This document shows, piece after piece, positions 23,709 to 35,234 of a stretch of 64,000 bases of DNA. This DNA comes from Coniella vitis (Eukaryota; Ascomycota; Sordariomycetes; Diaporthales; Schizoparmaceae). The notes beneath the pieces are model-generated. The model searched no databases, was not told the origin of the DNA, and was given only the letters and a program-made list of their open reading frames with translations. Within the stretch, counting starts at the first letter, position 1; every line of letters starts with the position of its first letter. Location: NCBI GenBank assembly GCA_011317545.1, contig WUJK01000002.1, positions 1,736,001 through 1,800,000 on the forward strand, written 5' to 3'. The position numbers were made by a program, and so were the translations under genes.

Positions 23709-25474
23709 TCACCGACCACGACCAGCGAGCATAGCACCAAGCTCCTCGTGTCTCTTCAAGCCTTCCGCAAACGTTGTATACCGCTTGCCCGCCCCATCAT
23801 GGGCCTCCTCGCCTTTCCCATCGCGACCGCGAGTTCCGCTCGAGTTCTGTCGTATATCCTCCGCGAGAGCCTCATACAAGGCACCGATATTGCGCGCAGG
23901 CATCGGCAGCTCTTGCTGCCACTCCTCCCACGCCCACGCCACGCGATACACTTCATCATCATCATTGTCTTTGTCCTCTTGATCCTCCCGTCCATCGACG
24001 GTATTCTTGTCCACAACCTGGATCACAAAGCCATCGCCACCACCAGCACCAACATTCATATGCGGCCACTCCGCAGCCGTCAGCCTCACACTGCCCCTTT
24101 CCTCATCAACCACCCACGACAAAGCCGGTTCCTCAGTCCCGGGGAAACTGGCGCCTCGCCGCCAGGTAGCCAGCAACATGGCATCCTTGTGAATGTCGTT
24201 GTGTTTGTCGGACCCGCCACAGCCGCCACGCATCGTCACCCGCGGCGCCGACAAGGTTGGAGACAGCGAGGCCGTCAGAGTAATAAAATCGGGAACATTG
24301 CTCACGACTTGCTCAACGGGTTCGCCTGTCGCGCTGTTCATAATGGTCACGTTCGGATGTTGAACTTGAGCGACGCTCTGGATGTTCGTCAAAGGCCCGA
24401 GGACGGACTGAATGCAATCCCATTCTTGTAATTTGTTAGCATGGCCAAAGAATGATAAATGGATAACAGTAAGTGCTGACTTGAGTAAGGAGAACTGCCA
24501 AACCACCCTCCCTTCGCCCCTCCCCCTTCCCCCCCAAAAGAAACAAAAACAAAAAGAAAACAAAAAAAAAGAAAAGAACTTACCATGTCCAAACCAGATA
24601 GTAAACGGATTCCCCCCATACCTCGCATCGGTAAAATGCCTCGCCCTTTCAGGGACCTTGCTCTCTGCAAACAGCGGCCCAGGCACGCTTCCCATCCCCA
24701 TCCATGCATCCTAAACTCGCTCCCCACCACGCGTCCTATCCTGCCCTTGGGGCCGAGCATCGCCTTGAGCTTCAGCACATAGGGAGCCAGCCGAGCCTGC
24801 GCAGAAACTGCGAGGACCTGCCTCCTCTGGATGCTCTGCTCCTCTGCTCCTTTCTCCTTCTCCTTCTCCTTCTCCTCCTCCTTCTCCTCCTCCTCCTTCT
24901 TCTTCATCTGGTCCATATCCAGCCCGCCGTCGTCCACGACAGAACCCCCCCTCGTCGGCGTCCTTGCCCTCCGCAACGACGACGACGACGACAACCGCAC
25001 CAGCGCCCGCGCAACAGCCGCATTCTCCGCCATCGGCCACTCCACCAACACGTGTTTCCCCGCCGCCACGCTCGGCGCAATCGCGTCGTAGTGCTTGAAG
25101 CAGCTGATGCAGCTCACCACCAGATCTACATGCGGGTCTGCCGCAACCTCAGCCGCCGAGGCGTAGAACCGCAGGCCGTTCGTTTCATCATCGTCACCAT
25201 CATCATCACCATCACCATCACCAGCAGCAGAAGCAGAAGCAGCAGCAGCAGCATCAGACAAGAGAGGAAGCAGATGAAAGCCTTCGGCAGCAACACGAGC
25301 ACTTTCCACACTCGAGTTGAACAAACCCCTGATGCGAAAGGAGGCGCGCCCGCGCCGTGACAGCAGGTAAGGCAAGTGGGCGGTCGCCGCCCAGCCTGAT
25401 TTGGAGTTTGCAGAGAGGCCGATGAGGGCGATGCGGATGGGGGTGGGAGGACTCGGTTGGAGTTGAGTGGCCAT
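23709..25474 (-). CDS. Gfo/Idh/MocA-family oxidoreductase, Gal80-like, with frameshift
   Basis: Minus-strand exons 25474-24584 and 24424-23709. The N-terminus has the NAD(P)-binding start IRIALIGLSANSKSGWAATA and the family motif SCISCFKHYDAI...KHVLVEWPMA. The second half contains ARYGGNPFTIWFGH, which splices in phase into EWDCIQSVLGPLTNIQ. This architecture resembles Gal80-type and other Gfo/Idh/MocA proteins. The reading frame changes at about 24680-24715: the frame carrying GRIGRVVGSEFRMHGWG must shift by one base to reach the frame carrying PGPLFAESKVPERARHFTD. No intron of credible size and phase explains it, so it is a one-base deletion (sequencing error or real mutation). An inserted acidic/Lys-rich low-complexity run (about 24830-24905) also interrupts the domain. 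The function is unknown: enzyme or transcription co-regulator. Confidence 0.72.
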
Positions 25475-26339
25475 GATGGTGTAAGGGTAGGAAGACCAGC
25501 ACGAGAAGGTGAAAATGGGAAGTGCGTATCTGGTATATTTCCAGCCTTTACTTTGGAGTTCCTCTTCAAAAATGGACTCGGGCGTTGCTGTGGAGGACTC
25601 TGAATGGATTCTATGCTTATTGGCTTGTCAGTCTCTTCAAAGCGTATATATATATATATATATGGGTGTATGTGTGTGTATGTGTGTGTATGTATGTGTT
25701 GTGGGTGTTGTCCCTCCCCTCTGCATCACAGTAACAGCGGTTGAGAAACGGATCAACCTATTCGACCACTGCGCTCCGTAGGCACGGCGATGTATCTTGC
25801 GTTGGCTGTAACAGGGTAATCTTTCCATCGCACCTTGCCAGTCATGTCATCCATATGGGCCCTCGTTTCCCACCTGCTACAGTCTCAACGTACGTTTGCT
25901 GTGTCAGCGATTGGATAACGTCTGAACACGGATGAACTTGCTGTCCATTAGATGTGAAGAGGCATGGATGAGGAACTCCCGGGCTCGGCGTTGAGATCGT
26001 TCCGCGTGCGAAGGACGCGGATTTCTGACAAATCACCAACCGGTACGCAGCAACATGACGAGTGCGATAGTTGTTGTCGTTAGCCACCAAACTTGAACAG
26101 AGAATTATAAGAGTGACTTTCCTACGCACGAGTCGATTCTTCGCTTTGTTTGCAGAGCTCACGCTGCTTAGTTTCTGAGAGTTCTCGTTCGTCCTACTTC
26201 CGGCCCAAGACCATTCAGTAAGCACGCTTGGATGATTTTGAATTCATTTTCAATTTTTATTAGTATAGTATCATGCAATCAACCGCAGAACGTGTCTTGT
26301 ATATCGACATCCAAAGAACAACGATTCACTTGTGAGGGT
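25475..26339. other. Intergenic spacer with TA/GT microsatellite
   Basis: About 865 bases upstream of the Gal80-like gene and downstream of the Cys-rich membrane protein gene. It contains a TA repeat (25645-25663) followed by TGTGTA/GT units to about 25700. No gene supported. Confidence 0.5.
25645..25700. repeat. TA then GT/TGTA microsatellite
   Basis: About nine TA units followed by alternating GT and TATG units. Confidence 0.9.
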
Positions 26340-27587
26340 CTATATATGCGAGCGCCCATCTGGCCTCGGTGACAGCTCATGATGTGCTGGCCACAGAGAC
26401 GTGCTAGATGTATTGTCAAGTTCAGAGTAGCCAGAGCGCGGTGACGCAGTCTTCAAAGGAGGCTCGGGCGATGTTGGTAACTCTACGGGCGGGCCCGCAT
26501 AAGACGAGTTTGGACCATCGCTCGCCAGCTCGTATATGTCCTCGTGCGGAGGTGGGCGATAAAAGTCGAAATTTTGGCTGTTTGCGTTGACGGAATTATA
26601 AGAATTTGGTGACCATGGAGCTCCTGCAACACTGGGAGAAGAGACCCAGGTGTTTGCCCCCTTCGATCCTGCCGTCGAGGGCACTGCTGACGCAGACTCT
26701 GCGTGTCCATAAGATAGATCTGCGAGTTGATGTGCTGCAAGGCTTGGAGGAGGGCTCCGGTTATGAGCATCTGCCATCATGGGATTCATTTCGTCTGCAG
26801 TGTGACGTCGTCGTCGCCGCCGACGAAGGATACAAAAGATGATTGCACCCAATACTGCAACTGCTGCCGCTGCGCATCCAACCCCGATACCGATCTTTGC
26901 TGACGACGATAGCTGATTGGAAGAGGGCGTTGAGGTTGGAGAAGCAGTCGCTGTTGTTGTTATGGTCGCTGTCGCCGCTGGGCTGCTGGCTGAAGTCGAA
27001 GTGGACGTGCTGCTGGCACTCGTTGCGCTGGTTGAGGTGCTTGTGGGTGTACTCGTCGTGCCACTCGCAACATCAGCCTCCCAGTCTATCAACGATATCC
27101 CCAGCGGCGTGTTTGATATACTGCAGCTCGATTGCATCACGGTCTATTATGAAATTTTTGAGTATTAGCTCTCGTAATGAAGCCATATTGCCAAATCCCC
27201 GAATGCAACCATCATATCCCAACCTGTCCCAGTGTGCTCCAGTGCTTTTTGGCATGAATACTCGGGCACGCAAGGAGAAGTAAGCCAAGAATGAGATAAC
27301 CAAGACCAAAACCAACTTACAAATGCACTTATGGAATCTGCCGGATCCTGCTGGCCTATACATTTTGCCGCATTCGTGACAAAGTCACCCCCATTGCCAC
27401 ACAGGCACTTGTTCATGGCAGTCACAGTGGCTCCATCACACCTGCTGCTGTTGGCGGCGGCGTACATACATGATTGTGTGCCTGCAGGGTATGCGCTGAA
27501 GTCGTTTTGGAATGCCGCCGCTGAGGCCCTTGAAGAGATGAGCAGGATCATGAGTAGAGACGACTGAAATACCGTGTGCCGGCGCAT
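26340..27587 (-). CDS. Cys-rich single-pass membrane protein (surface sensor-like)
   Basis: Minus-strand exons 27587-27321 and 27143-26340 encode 356 residues. A signal peptide (LLMILLISSRASAAA) is followed by an extracellular module with six cysteines, including a CLCGNGGDF motif. The pattern is CFEM-like, but it has six cysteines rather than the eight of a canonical CFEM domain. Next comes a Ser/Thr-rich stalk of about 55 residues (probably O-mannosylated) and a membrane segment (IGIGVGCAAAAVAVLGAIIF). A stop-transfer run of Arg (RRRRRRRH) precedes a Ser/Pro-rich cytosolic tail of about 150 residues. This layout is shared by fungal cell-surface sensors such as WSC/MID2-type proteins, though the extracellular domain is not a clear WSC domain. 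The role is therefore inferred from architecture only. The intron is 177 nt with GTAAGT at the donor. Confidence 0.75.
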
Positions 27588-30531
27588 TATGGGCTGGAAG
27601 CTGCGGTTTTGGCCGCGTCTGGGCTTGGTGGTTGCTCGTCGAGGGCCGCTCCTCGGCCAAAATGCAACCGCAAAGGCTATACCTGCTGGGCCCCGTGCGA
27701 AACATGGATCTTAGAACTCCCACACCGAGTGAGTACTCGGAATCCGTTATGGCCAGGAAGCTATTTTGCTTTTCAAGGTGGAAGAACAGGAGCATACCTC
27801 GGTCGCAAGCCTGGGTAGTCGTCTCTCATCGGCACTATTCGGGATAACCAAGACTCTTGGATACGAATCTTGAGGATTTCGAATCTCTGGACGGTTTTGA
27901 TCGGTGTCGAATCACACGGCAGAGGAGCGCAAAGGGGCACTAGAGTAACGACTGGTCTCGTGTGACACTGTCCAAGCAGCGAGGCCTAAGTAGCGAGCGA
28001 CGAAGCGGAAATGTCCGGTGGGAGACGAGAAAGGGCAAAGGAAGAGAAGACTGACGGTTGCAGGCTGCCGTATTTCGGGTCGATCTGGGGTTGATCTGCG
28101 ATATATTATTAGTTGAAACCAACAGGCGCAATCTGTCGCACTATGTCGTCGCCCGCGCTTCCATGAATTTGCGGCTGTACCACAGCCAGTGATCCATCCT
28201 TTCTGCTGTCTCGCTCGTCTTGTGGCTGGCTCGTCATCGGGGCAGCTTCGGGGGCCGCTGCGGGCCTGGGGCGCCTGATCTCAGCAGCCCTTAAGGGCCG
28301 ATTGAAGGCATTTGGACGCTACGCATGGCGCGGGTCCCCTGAGCCAAGCTCATTGTATCTCAAGTGGCGAGAGCTAAATGCTAGTATCCTCTTGGCGCGA
28401 GACATGAGTACATAGTATGGGAAGGGCGCCGGGTGCTGTCAAGGTAGGTAGGCGCGACAGACACGGTCACCCACGAAAGAGAGCAAGCGCGCGCCAGACT
28501 ACCATGTACGCGAGTTCCAAAGCGAGACTATGCTAGGCAATCAGCAAAAGGCTGCAGAGCTGTTAGAAGGTATCCTCAATACTTACCTGCATAGTAGCAC
28601 TCACATGATTCTCGCATAGTGCCATAGGACACTGCCAGAGATGTGTAAGAGAGGCAGCCCGCCAGCCGTTGTGGCTGAGATCATAAGCAAGGTCTTGCTT
28701 GTATGACGGCAGGCCGACTCGGGATCCCTTCGTATTTGTTGGCGTGCAGTAGGCCAGCGCACTATCCCTCTAGTCCGTCCAGATAGCTTACATAGTACTG
28801 TGCTACTCAAAGGGCAGTTGCTCTGGTGTTTGTCGTGCTTGCCTCACCTGGTGCCTGGCGAGCTGGCTCAGGTACCTTGGGTACCAAGGTACATAGTACA
28901 CTGCCCCAACATGTCGTACATCGCCCCATCTGATACACACAATCGTGTTTGGATTCTCGTCAGAACGCTCATCATCGTCCAGTCTCGCGATCCATTTGAT
29001 GCCATTTCACCTTCAAAGCCCCGCAGCTTCACGACTATATACACCAGCACAACCCAGCAGAGCTGAGTGGAGCACTATGTAGTCCAACAGCGCCATGGGG
29101 AAAAAAAGGAGCAAAAAAAAGCCGCAGGTAAAGGTTGATACTTGAGCCATAAGAAACCATCCGTCCATCCACCCGTCCATGTTTAAAATCCCACTGATGA
29201 CGATGGAAGCTGACAAGGCTTGGAACACCTGCAGCAGGCGCAATCAGTACGAACTACGGAGCCCCCGGTTGTGGCAGGTGCACTACCTGCCTCTTGGTCA
29301 ATTCTATATAGGCCTTTCGCTATGCGCGGTCTGCGTATTTGCTGCGTCCGGTTTGCGCTTGCTTGGGAGCCAATGACGTTCGCAGCCGTCTGTTGCGTCA
29401 ACCGGAGAGAGCATTGTGTCGGCCGCCTACTCCGCAGTTGACGCGCAGCCAAGCCCCGCGAACGGGCATCTGTCTGCCACAGTGCTGCGGTGAAGCCGCC
29501 GGCGCCCGTGGCCACTGCTTGAGTTTTATACGGTTGCGAGTTCCACCATACATGAACAAGACGGCGCCATTACCCTCGTCGACCGTTACTGTCGGCCTGG
29601 GTCCGCTGTTCTGCCCGGCTGTCATCATACCAACGAGCTCACCATGTCCAACAGGAAGAGACAGCAAAATAGTCGCCAACTTTTACTGCTCGGTCGCTAG
29701 TCTGCCATCTTCTCGATCCCACACGTACGTTCCTTTCGCGATATGTTGCCGGTTGCCGCTCCACCAGGCATGAGTTGTAGCATCGCAACAAAGCCATCTT
29801 CGTCAACGTTACATGTTACATATCTAGGGTATCGTTAACGAAACTGGCCACCTGGATGAGCGGCATCCAAAAGCACAGAAGCAGCACATCTTGTCCGAAT
29901 CGAGGAAGCTTAACTCCATCCGCATACTGTACCATGTATAATTGGTATAGTGCATACAGTCCGCTAATGCGAGCCATCCCATCCATGCAACAAGTGGGAC
30001 CACAGAGCACTCGCTGTTCCCACCCATCTGTCACGGTCGATCATTGAAGCTGTCCCGCACCGCTCGACAAACAATTCGCCAATCCATTGTCAGCGCAGCT
30101 TGTGTCAACAAGAATTTGCACGGCATCTTCAATTCCCTTCTGCTGCGCTGCATGCCACGCATGCACTTCCTGCAGGCCATTGTCTCTGTTTAGACCGCTA
30201 CTCCTCAATTGAGGCCGACGCAACGCATCTTTAAGACTCCTCTTTCGCTGATTTTCCATCACCAATTAGCATTCATTGTCTTCGTCTTGCCATGAGTCTG
30301 CCAAGATAGTAGAGACCTCCTTCAACTGATCCTCAGACAGATTGCCATGACTATTGCGTTGCAGCTGGTTTGAGGCATTGTATCATTCTGACCATAGGCT
30401 CATGATGGCCTCAGTCCCGTCCTCTTACCGTTCTTGGGGCATACTTTGGCCATGTCTCAAATGCTGTAATCGCTTCTGGGTTCGTGGCATCTGCCTTCTC
30501 CCTTTTCACGTAAGCCTCCTGGTGGTGGTGG
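27588..30531. other. 2.9-kb gene-poor divergent region
   Basis: No convincing gene. Short frames on both strands lack start context, splice continuity or motifs. It contains a perfect hairpin near 28873 (separate entry) and GTAC-rich words. It must hold the promoters of the Cys-rich membrane protein gene (left) and the ABC transporter gene (right). Confidence 0.5.
28873..28894. other. GTAC-rich perfect inverted repeat
   Basis: GTACCTTGG and CCAAGGTAC flank a three-base centre, forming a 9-bp perfect stem. Related TACC/GGTA words recur in other intergenic regions of this window. Confidence 0.7.
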
Positions 30532-33500
30532 ATGACTGACAGTAAGTGGCAGATTTCCGAGTTGGCCATCTTTGGCGAGTGTGTTGGTGTGGTTGCTTGG
30601 ATTCCAACTGCCGTTGCTCTGCTTCTGTTCATCTTGGGGTATGCTTTGCGCCCACTATGGCGCCGTCGACCAATCTGGCTGCGCACCTTTGCGGCCGAGG
30701 GTGCTGAAGAATCTGATGGCCTTGCCTCTGCTGGGCTTGGAAGCTCCATTTCAAGAAGATGGAACACTGCTACTATTCTTCTCTTCTTGAATTCCCTCGT
30801 AGGGCTCGTGCTGTGCATTCTTGCTAGTCTCAGACGCGAAACAGGTCCTCTCTTTTTGACACCAGTGATTCCTCATGTGAGTGGTTCGCAGGCTACCCAT
30901 TGCTAGTGTTACCAGATCCACTAACGGTTGACAAGGCTGTTACTTGTATATGGCTGGCCATCGAAAGCCCTCGCTCAACTCCAGGCTCGGTCTTACTCGC
31001 TCAAGGATTGTTGTTTTTCGTACAACTCATCTTGTTCAACACCATCCTCTTTGCGACGACAAGGCTTGGCTTGGGACTATGGATACTCGAGATGATTGTT
31101 TCACTAGCCTCTATCGTCCTGATTGTCAATATGCCGATGCGTGATCCATCCATGGGCTGTATGGACATTTGTGCTCCTTTCGAACCACCGACATCGAACC
31201 TTCGCAGCCCGGAAGACAACTTGACCCTCTGGAACTGGATGTCTGCGGATTGGGTGTCGCCCCTTGTAGATGAGGGTTGCCGAAGACAGCTCCACGATGA
31301 GGATGTTTGGCAGCTCCCTCTTCAGTTTCAACATGATCGGCTGCATCGACTTTTTAGAGATGTCAAAGGATCAGTTTTTGTACGCATCGTCAAAGTCAAT
31401 GCGCCCGATCTCATTATTACAACATGCCTGAGTACGCTCGAGTCGATCTGCACCTTGCTACCCATCATTTTCCTGAAGCAACTTTTGACTGCACTCGAAG
31501 GCGAGCGTCCAAATCGAAGAGTCGCTGTGGTCTATGGAACTCTGATCCTCCTGGTGAGGTTGATAGGTGCTCAATCTGGCATCTTCAATCTCTGGTTTTG
31601 CCGGCGGGCTTATGAGCGTTGCAGGGGTGAAATGATCACCATGATTTATGAGAAGACGTTGCGGCGGAAAGCCTTTACCTTTCCCAGCAACCATGACGAG
31701 GAGGCTAGCAACGAAAAGAAAGCCAAGGACGGCGCGGACGCGGGCCCGGCCTCGATGGGAAAAATCCTCAATTTGATGCGCAACGATGTATACGAGATTG
31801 CACAACGCTTTTGGGAATTCGCCAATCTTTTCACCAAACCCATGACGTTCATCCTTACCATTGTTCTCATATGGGAAATTCTTGGCCCGGCAGCGTTCGG
31901 TGGCGTCCTCCTCATCATCATAGCCCAAGCCATTAATGCCTTCACCATCCGCGCCTTGGTCAGCTGGGAGCGAGCTCGACGCGATGTGACTGACGTCAAG
32001 CTCCAAGTTACATCGCAGTTCGTGGAAGCAATCCGGCACTTGCGGTGGTACAGTTGGCAGAGCAAGTGGCTGGACCAGATTCTAGCGTCCCGGCAAAAGG
32101 AGCTACGGTATCGCGTGATTGTGAACTTGATCAGCAAAGTGATCGCGGCTACAAACAAAATCTCGGCTTATTTCTTCCCAGTGGCAGCTTTTTATGCTTA
32201 TACAATGATTGGCAAGAAGCCATTGCGGGTCGACATCGCCTTTCCAGCGTTGACTCTTTTTACACAGCTTAACCAGAGCCTGAACGAACTTCCGGGCTTG
32301 GTCACAGTGCTTCTTAACGCGAGTGTGGCAATGGGAAGAATAGATAGTTTCATGGCGGAGCCGAATAAGGACGACGAACACGATACCGTCCTCGGGGAAG
32401 CGGGCACGCGTCCCAATGGCATGCTGAAAGTAGAATTTGACGACGCATCCTTCTCGTGGCCTGGCTCGTCTCCCAATCAGCAGGTTCTCTCAAAGGTGTC
32501 CTTTGCAGCAGGGTCTGGTTTGACAGCTATCTGCGGCAAGGTTGGTACCGGCAAGACGGCCTTCCTTCACGCTATTTTGGGAGAATTGGATAGCCAAGGG
32601 GGTACCAGAAAGGTTCCGATTGAGACGATGGGATATTGCGCGCAGACACCGTGGTTGCAAAGCATGAGTATCCGAGAAAACATACTGTTCTCGTCTGGTT
32701 TCGACGAGGCTAGATACCGCCAAGTTCTGGCAGCGTGTTGTCTCATTCCGGACTTGTCGAACTGGAAGGCAGGCGATCTGTCGCTAATCGGTGAGAATGG
32801 AGTGGGTTTATCTGGAGGGCAAAAGGCAAGAGTTGCCCTTGCCAGAGCTATCTACAGTCAGGCGAGAATCTTGCTGCTGGACGACCCCATCGCGGCTCTG
32901 GACCATCAGACGGCCGAAACAATCTTGCGGAATCTCTTTATCAACACAAACTTGCTGCAGGATCGCATGATCTTCTTTGTTACCCATCGGATGGACCTTT
33001 TGACCAGATATGCCGACCAGGTTCTAGAGCTTTCGCAGGCTGGAACAGTAACTGTTATTTCTCGCGAGGAAATCAGTGCTCATGAGGAGCTGCTCCACTT
33101 TACAGCTAAAGATGAACAGCATCAAGAAGCAATGGACGATGCGCACCCCGATGGTTCTGACGACGACGTGGTTCCCGACAAGTTCATTGAAGAAGAGCAC
33201 CGAAGCCATGGCGGAGTCGTGGCATCAGTGTACTGGAAGTACGTCAAAGCAGGCAATCTAGGGTACTGGGCTGTACTCTTTCTGCTTTTTTGTATCTTTC
33301 GAGCCTCGAGGCTGGCCCACTACTATTTCTTAAAGGCCTGGGGTGAAGCTTATGGAAGTGGAGCGGCAACTGGTATCTACATGGTCTCTGGCAACGAGTT
33401 ACAGCATGTTTTCCCGACAGCCACGGCCCCCCAATTCGCCACCACTGAGTCTGGAGATTGGTGGAATATCAAACTCGATCTTCCGCCCCCCGATAAAGAT

Positions 33501-35234
33501 GCGCGTCCTTGGTTATTTTGGTTCTTTATCATTGCCCTGCTACAATTCGTCTCTTATGTGGCGTCTGATCTTACAGTCGTGCTCATCATTTATACTGCCG
33601 GAAGGCACTTGTTCCAGCAGGTCATGCTCAAGGTTGCCAACGCTACATTCCGATTCTACGATGTCACGCCAGTCGGTCGACTCATGAACAGGCTGACAAG
33701 TGACATTGGTACTATTGATGGCCAGATTGTTTCTCAGATTCGCGACGTGACCTGGTTCTTCATGTTTTGGGCTTCGAGCGTTTTTGTCATTGCCTCAACA
33801 ACTCCGGTCTTCCTCGTCATTGCTATCATCATGACCGGCCTATTCATATATATCTTCAAGCGCTTCCTCCCGGCATCGCAATCCCTTCGAAGGCTCGAAA
33901 TGGTGTCTTTATCCCCTCTCATGTCCAACTTTGGTACACTACTCGAAGGTCTGACAACAGTCCGCGCATTCCGCGCCGAACCACATTTTCAGAGACAAAT
34001 CATCGTGACCACCGATGCATTCCAAAAGATGGATCATTTCTTCTGGTCTCTCCAGACTTGGCTCATGTTCCGCTTCGACATTCTTTCTGCGCTCTCAACC
34101 TTTATTCTCACAATGTCAGCCTTACTTACTGGCCTGGGAGCTGGCACAGTCGGATTTGTGCTTGGTACTGCGGGCAACTTTGTGACTTGCACACACAACC
34201 TTTGCCGCAAGTATGGCGAGCTTCAGATGCAGTTTGTCAGTGTGGAGCGAGTGATTGAGCTCATGGACCTCGAGCAGGAACCACGTGGAGACCTCGAGCC
34301 GCCCGCCGCTTGGCCTAGCTACGATGATGACATAGTTTTTGACCAAGTCACTGTCCGATACGCCAAAGGTCTTGATCCTTCATTGCGGGGCATCAGCTTC
34401 CGCATTCCAGCAGGAGCGACGGTCGCTGTGACTGGCAGGACAGGAAGCGGAAAGAGTACGCTCGCACTCACATTACTTGGGACTATCCTACCAGAGTTTG
34501 ATGAGACCACTGGCACCATGGGCACCATCCGAATTGGCAACATAGACGTGGCGAGGGTCGACAAGCATGCTCTACGCAAGAGAATTAGCTTTGTAGCGCA
34601 AGATCCGGTTCTCTTTCCCGGTACTTTGAGGGACAATCTCGACCCTATTGGCGAATATTCAGATGAAGAGTGCGACTTGGTTCTCAGGAGGGTACTAGGT
34701 GCTGCTGACGAGCTAGAGGCACTCACCAGCAGTGCTTCTTCGACCCCTGGCGGTCTCGCACTAAGCTCCGCTTCAACCAGTCACGCTTCGTCCAGCTCAG
34801 CTAGTAGTGATGCGGGCAGTATACACGAGCGTGGCATTGATAATGTTGCCGCTGGACACAATCCCGCGGTAACACCTTCACAAATTGGCAAGAATAACAA
34901 CTCGATAGCTAAGCCCACTGCGCCACCTTCGCCTGCCCTCACCTTGCACACACGTGTGGATGGTGGCGGCAAGAACCTCTCCCAAGGGCAGCGACAACTC
35001 ATTGGGCTCGGAAGAGCTGTGCTTCGTCGAAGCCCGGTGGTCATACTAGATGAAGCCACGGCAAGCATCGACAAGAAGACAGCATTCTATATTCAGCAAG
35101 TACTTCGCGAGGAACTGCGTCAGAGCACGGTCATCACCATTGCCCACCGTGTGGAGGCTGTCAGAGATGCCGATTTTGAAATTGTCTTGGACAAAGGCAA
35201 GGTTGTGAGAGCACAAGCGTTGGTTGGAGGTTGA
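30532..35234 (+). CDS. ABC transporter, ABCC (MRP) subfamily, full length
   Basis: Exons 30532-30876 and 30936-35234 encode 1547 residues. The 59-nt intron has GTGAGT, a CTAAC branch site and an AAG acceptor, and removes in-frame stops. Five hydrophobic segments in the first 190 residues form an ABCC-type TMD0. TMD1 follows, then NBD1 with Walker A GKVGTGKT (about residue 648), LSGGQ (about 739) and Walker B ILLLDDP, where Asp replaces the catalytic Glu. That substitution is usual for NBD1 of ABCC proteins. TMD2 is followed by NBD2 with GRTGSGKS (about 1281), LSQGQ (about 1462) and ILDEATASID. A Ser/Ala-rich insertion of about 80 residues lies between the Q-loop and the NBD2 signature. Such pumps export glutathione or other anionic conjugates and xenobiotics from vacuole or plasma membranes; the substrate here cannot be inferred. 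Confidence 0.92.

Noticed and set aside
30041..30265. Minus-strand 74-residue frame with ankyrin-like look (VHAWHAAQQKGIEDAVQILV)
   Set aside because: Only about half a repeat resembles ankyrin; no adjoining repeats or exon structure. Could be a remnant, but support is too thin to annotate.
30877..30915. Shorter introns (30-39 nt) for the ABCC gene using the first downstream AG
   Set aside because: Too short for fungal splicing; the 59-nt intron with a CTAAC branch site gives the correct phase.
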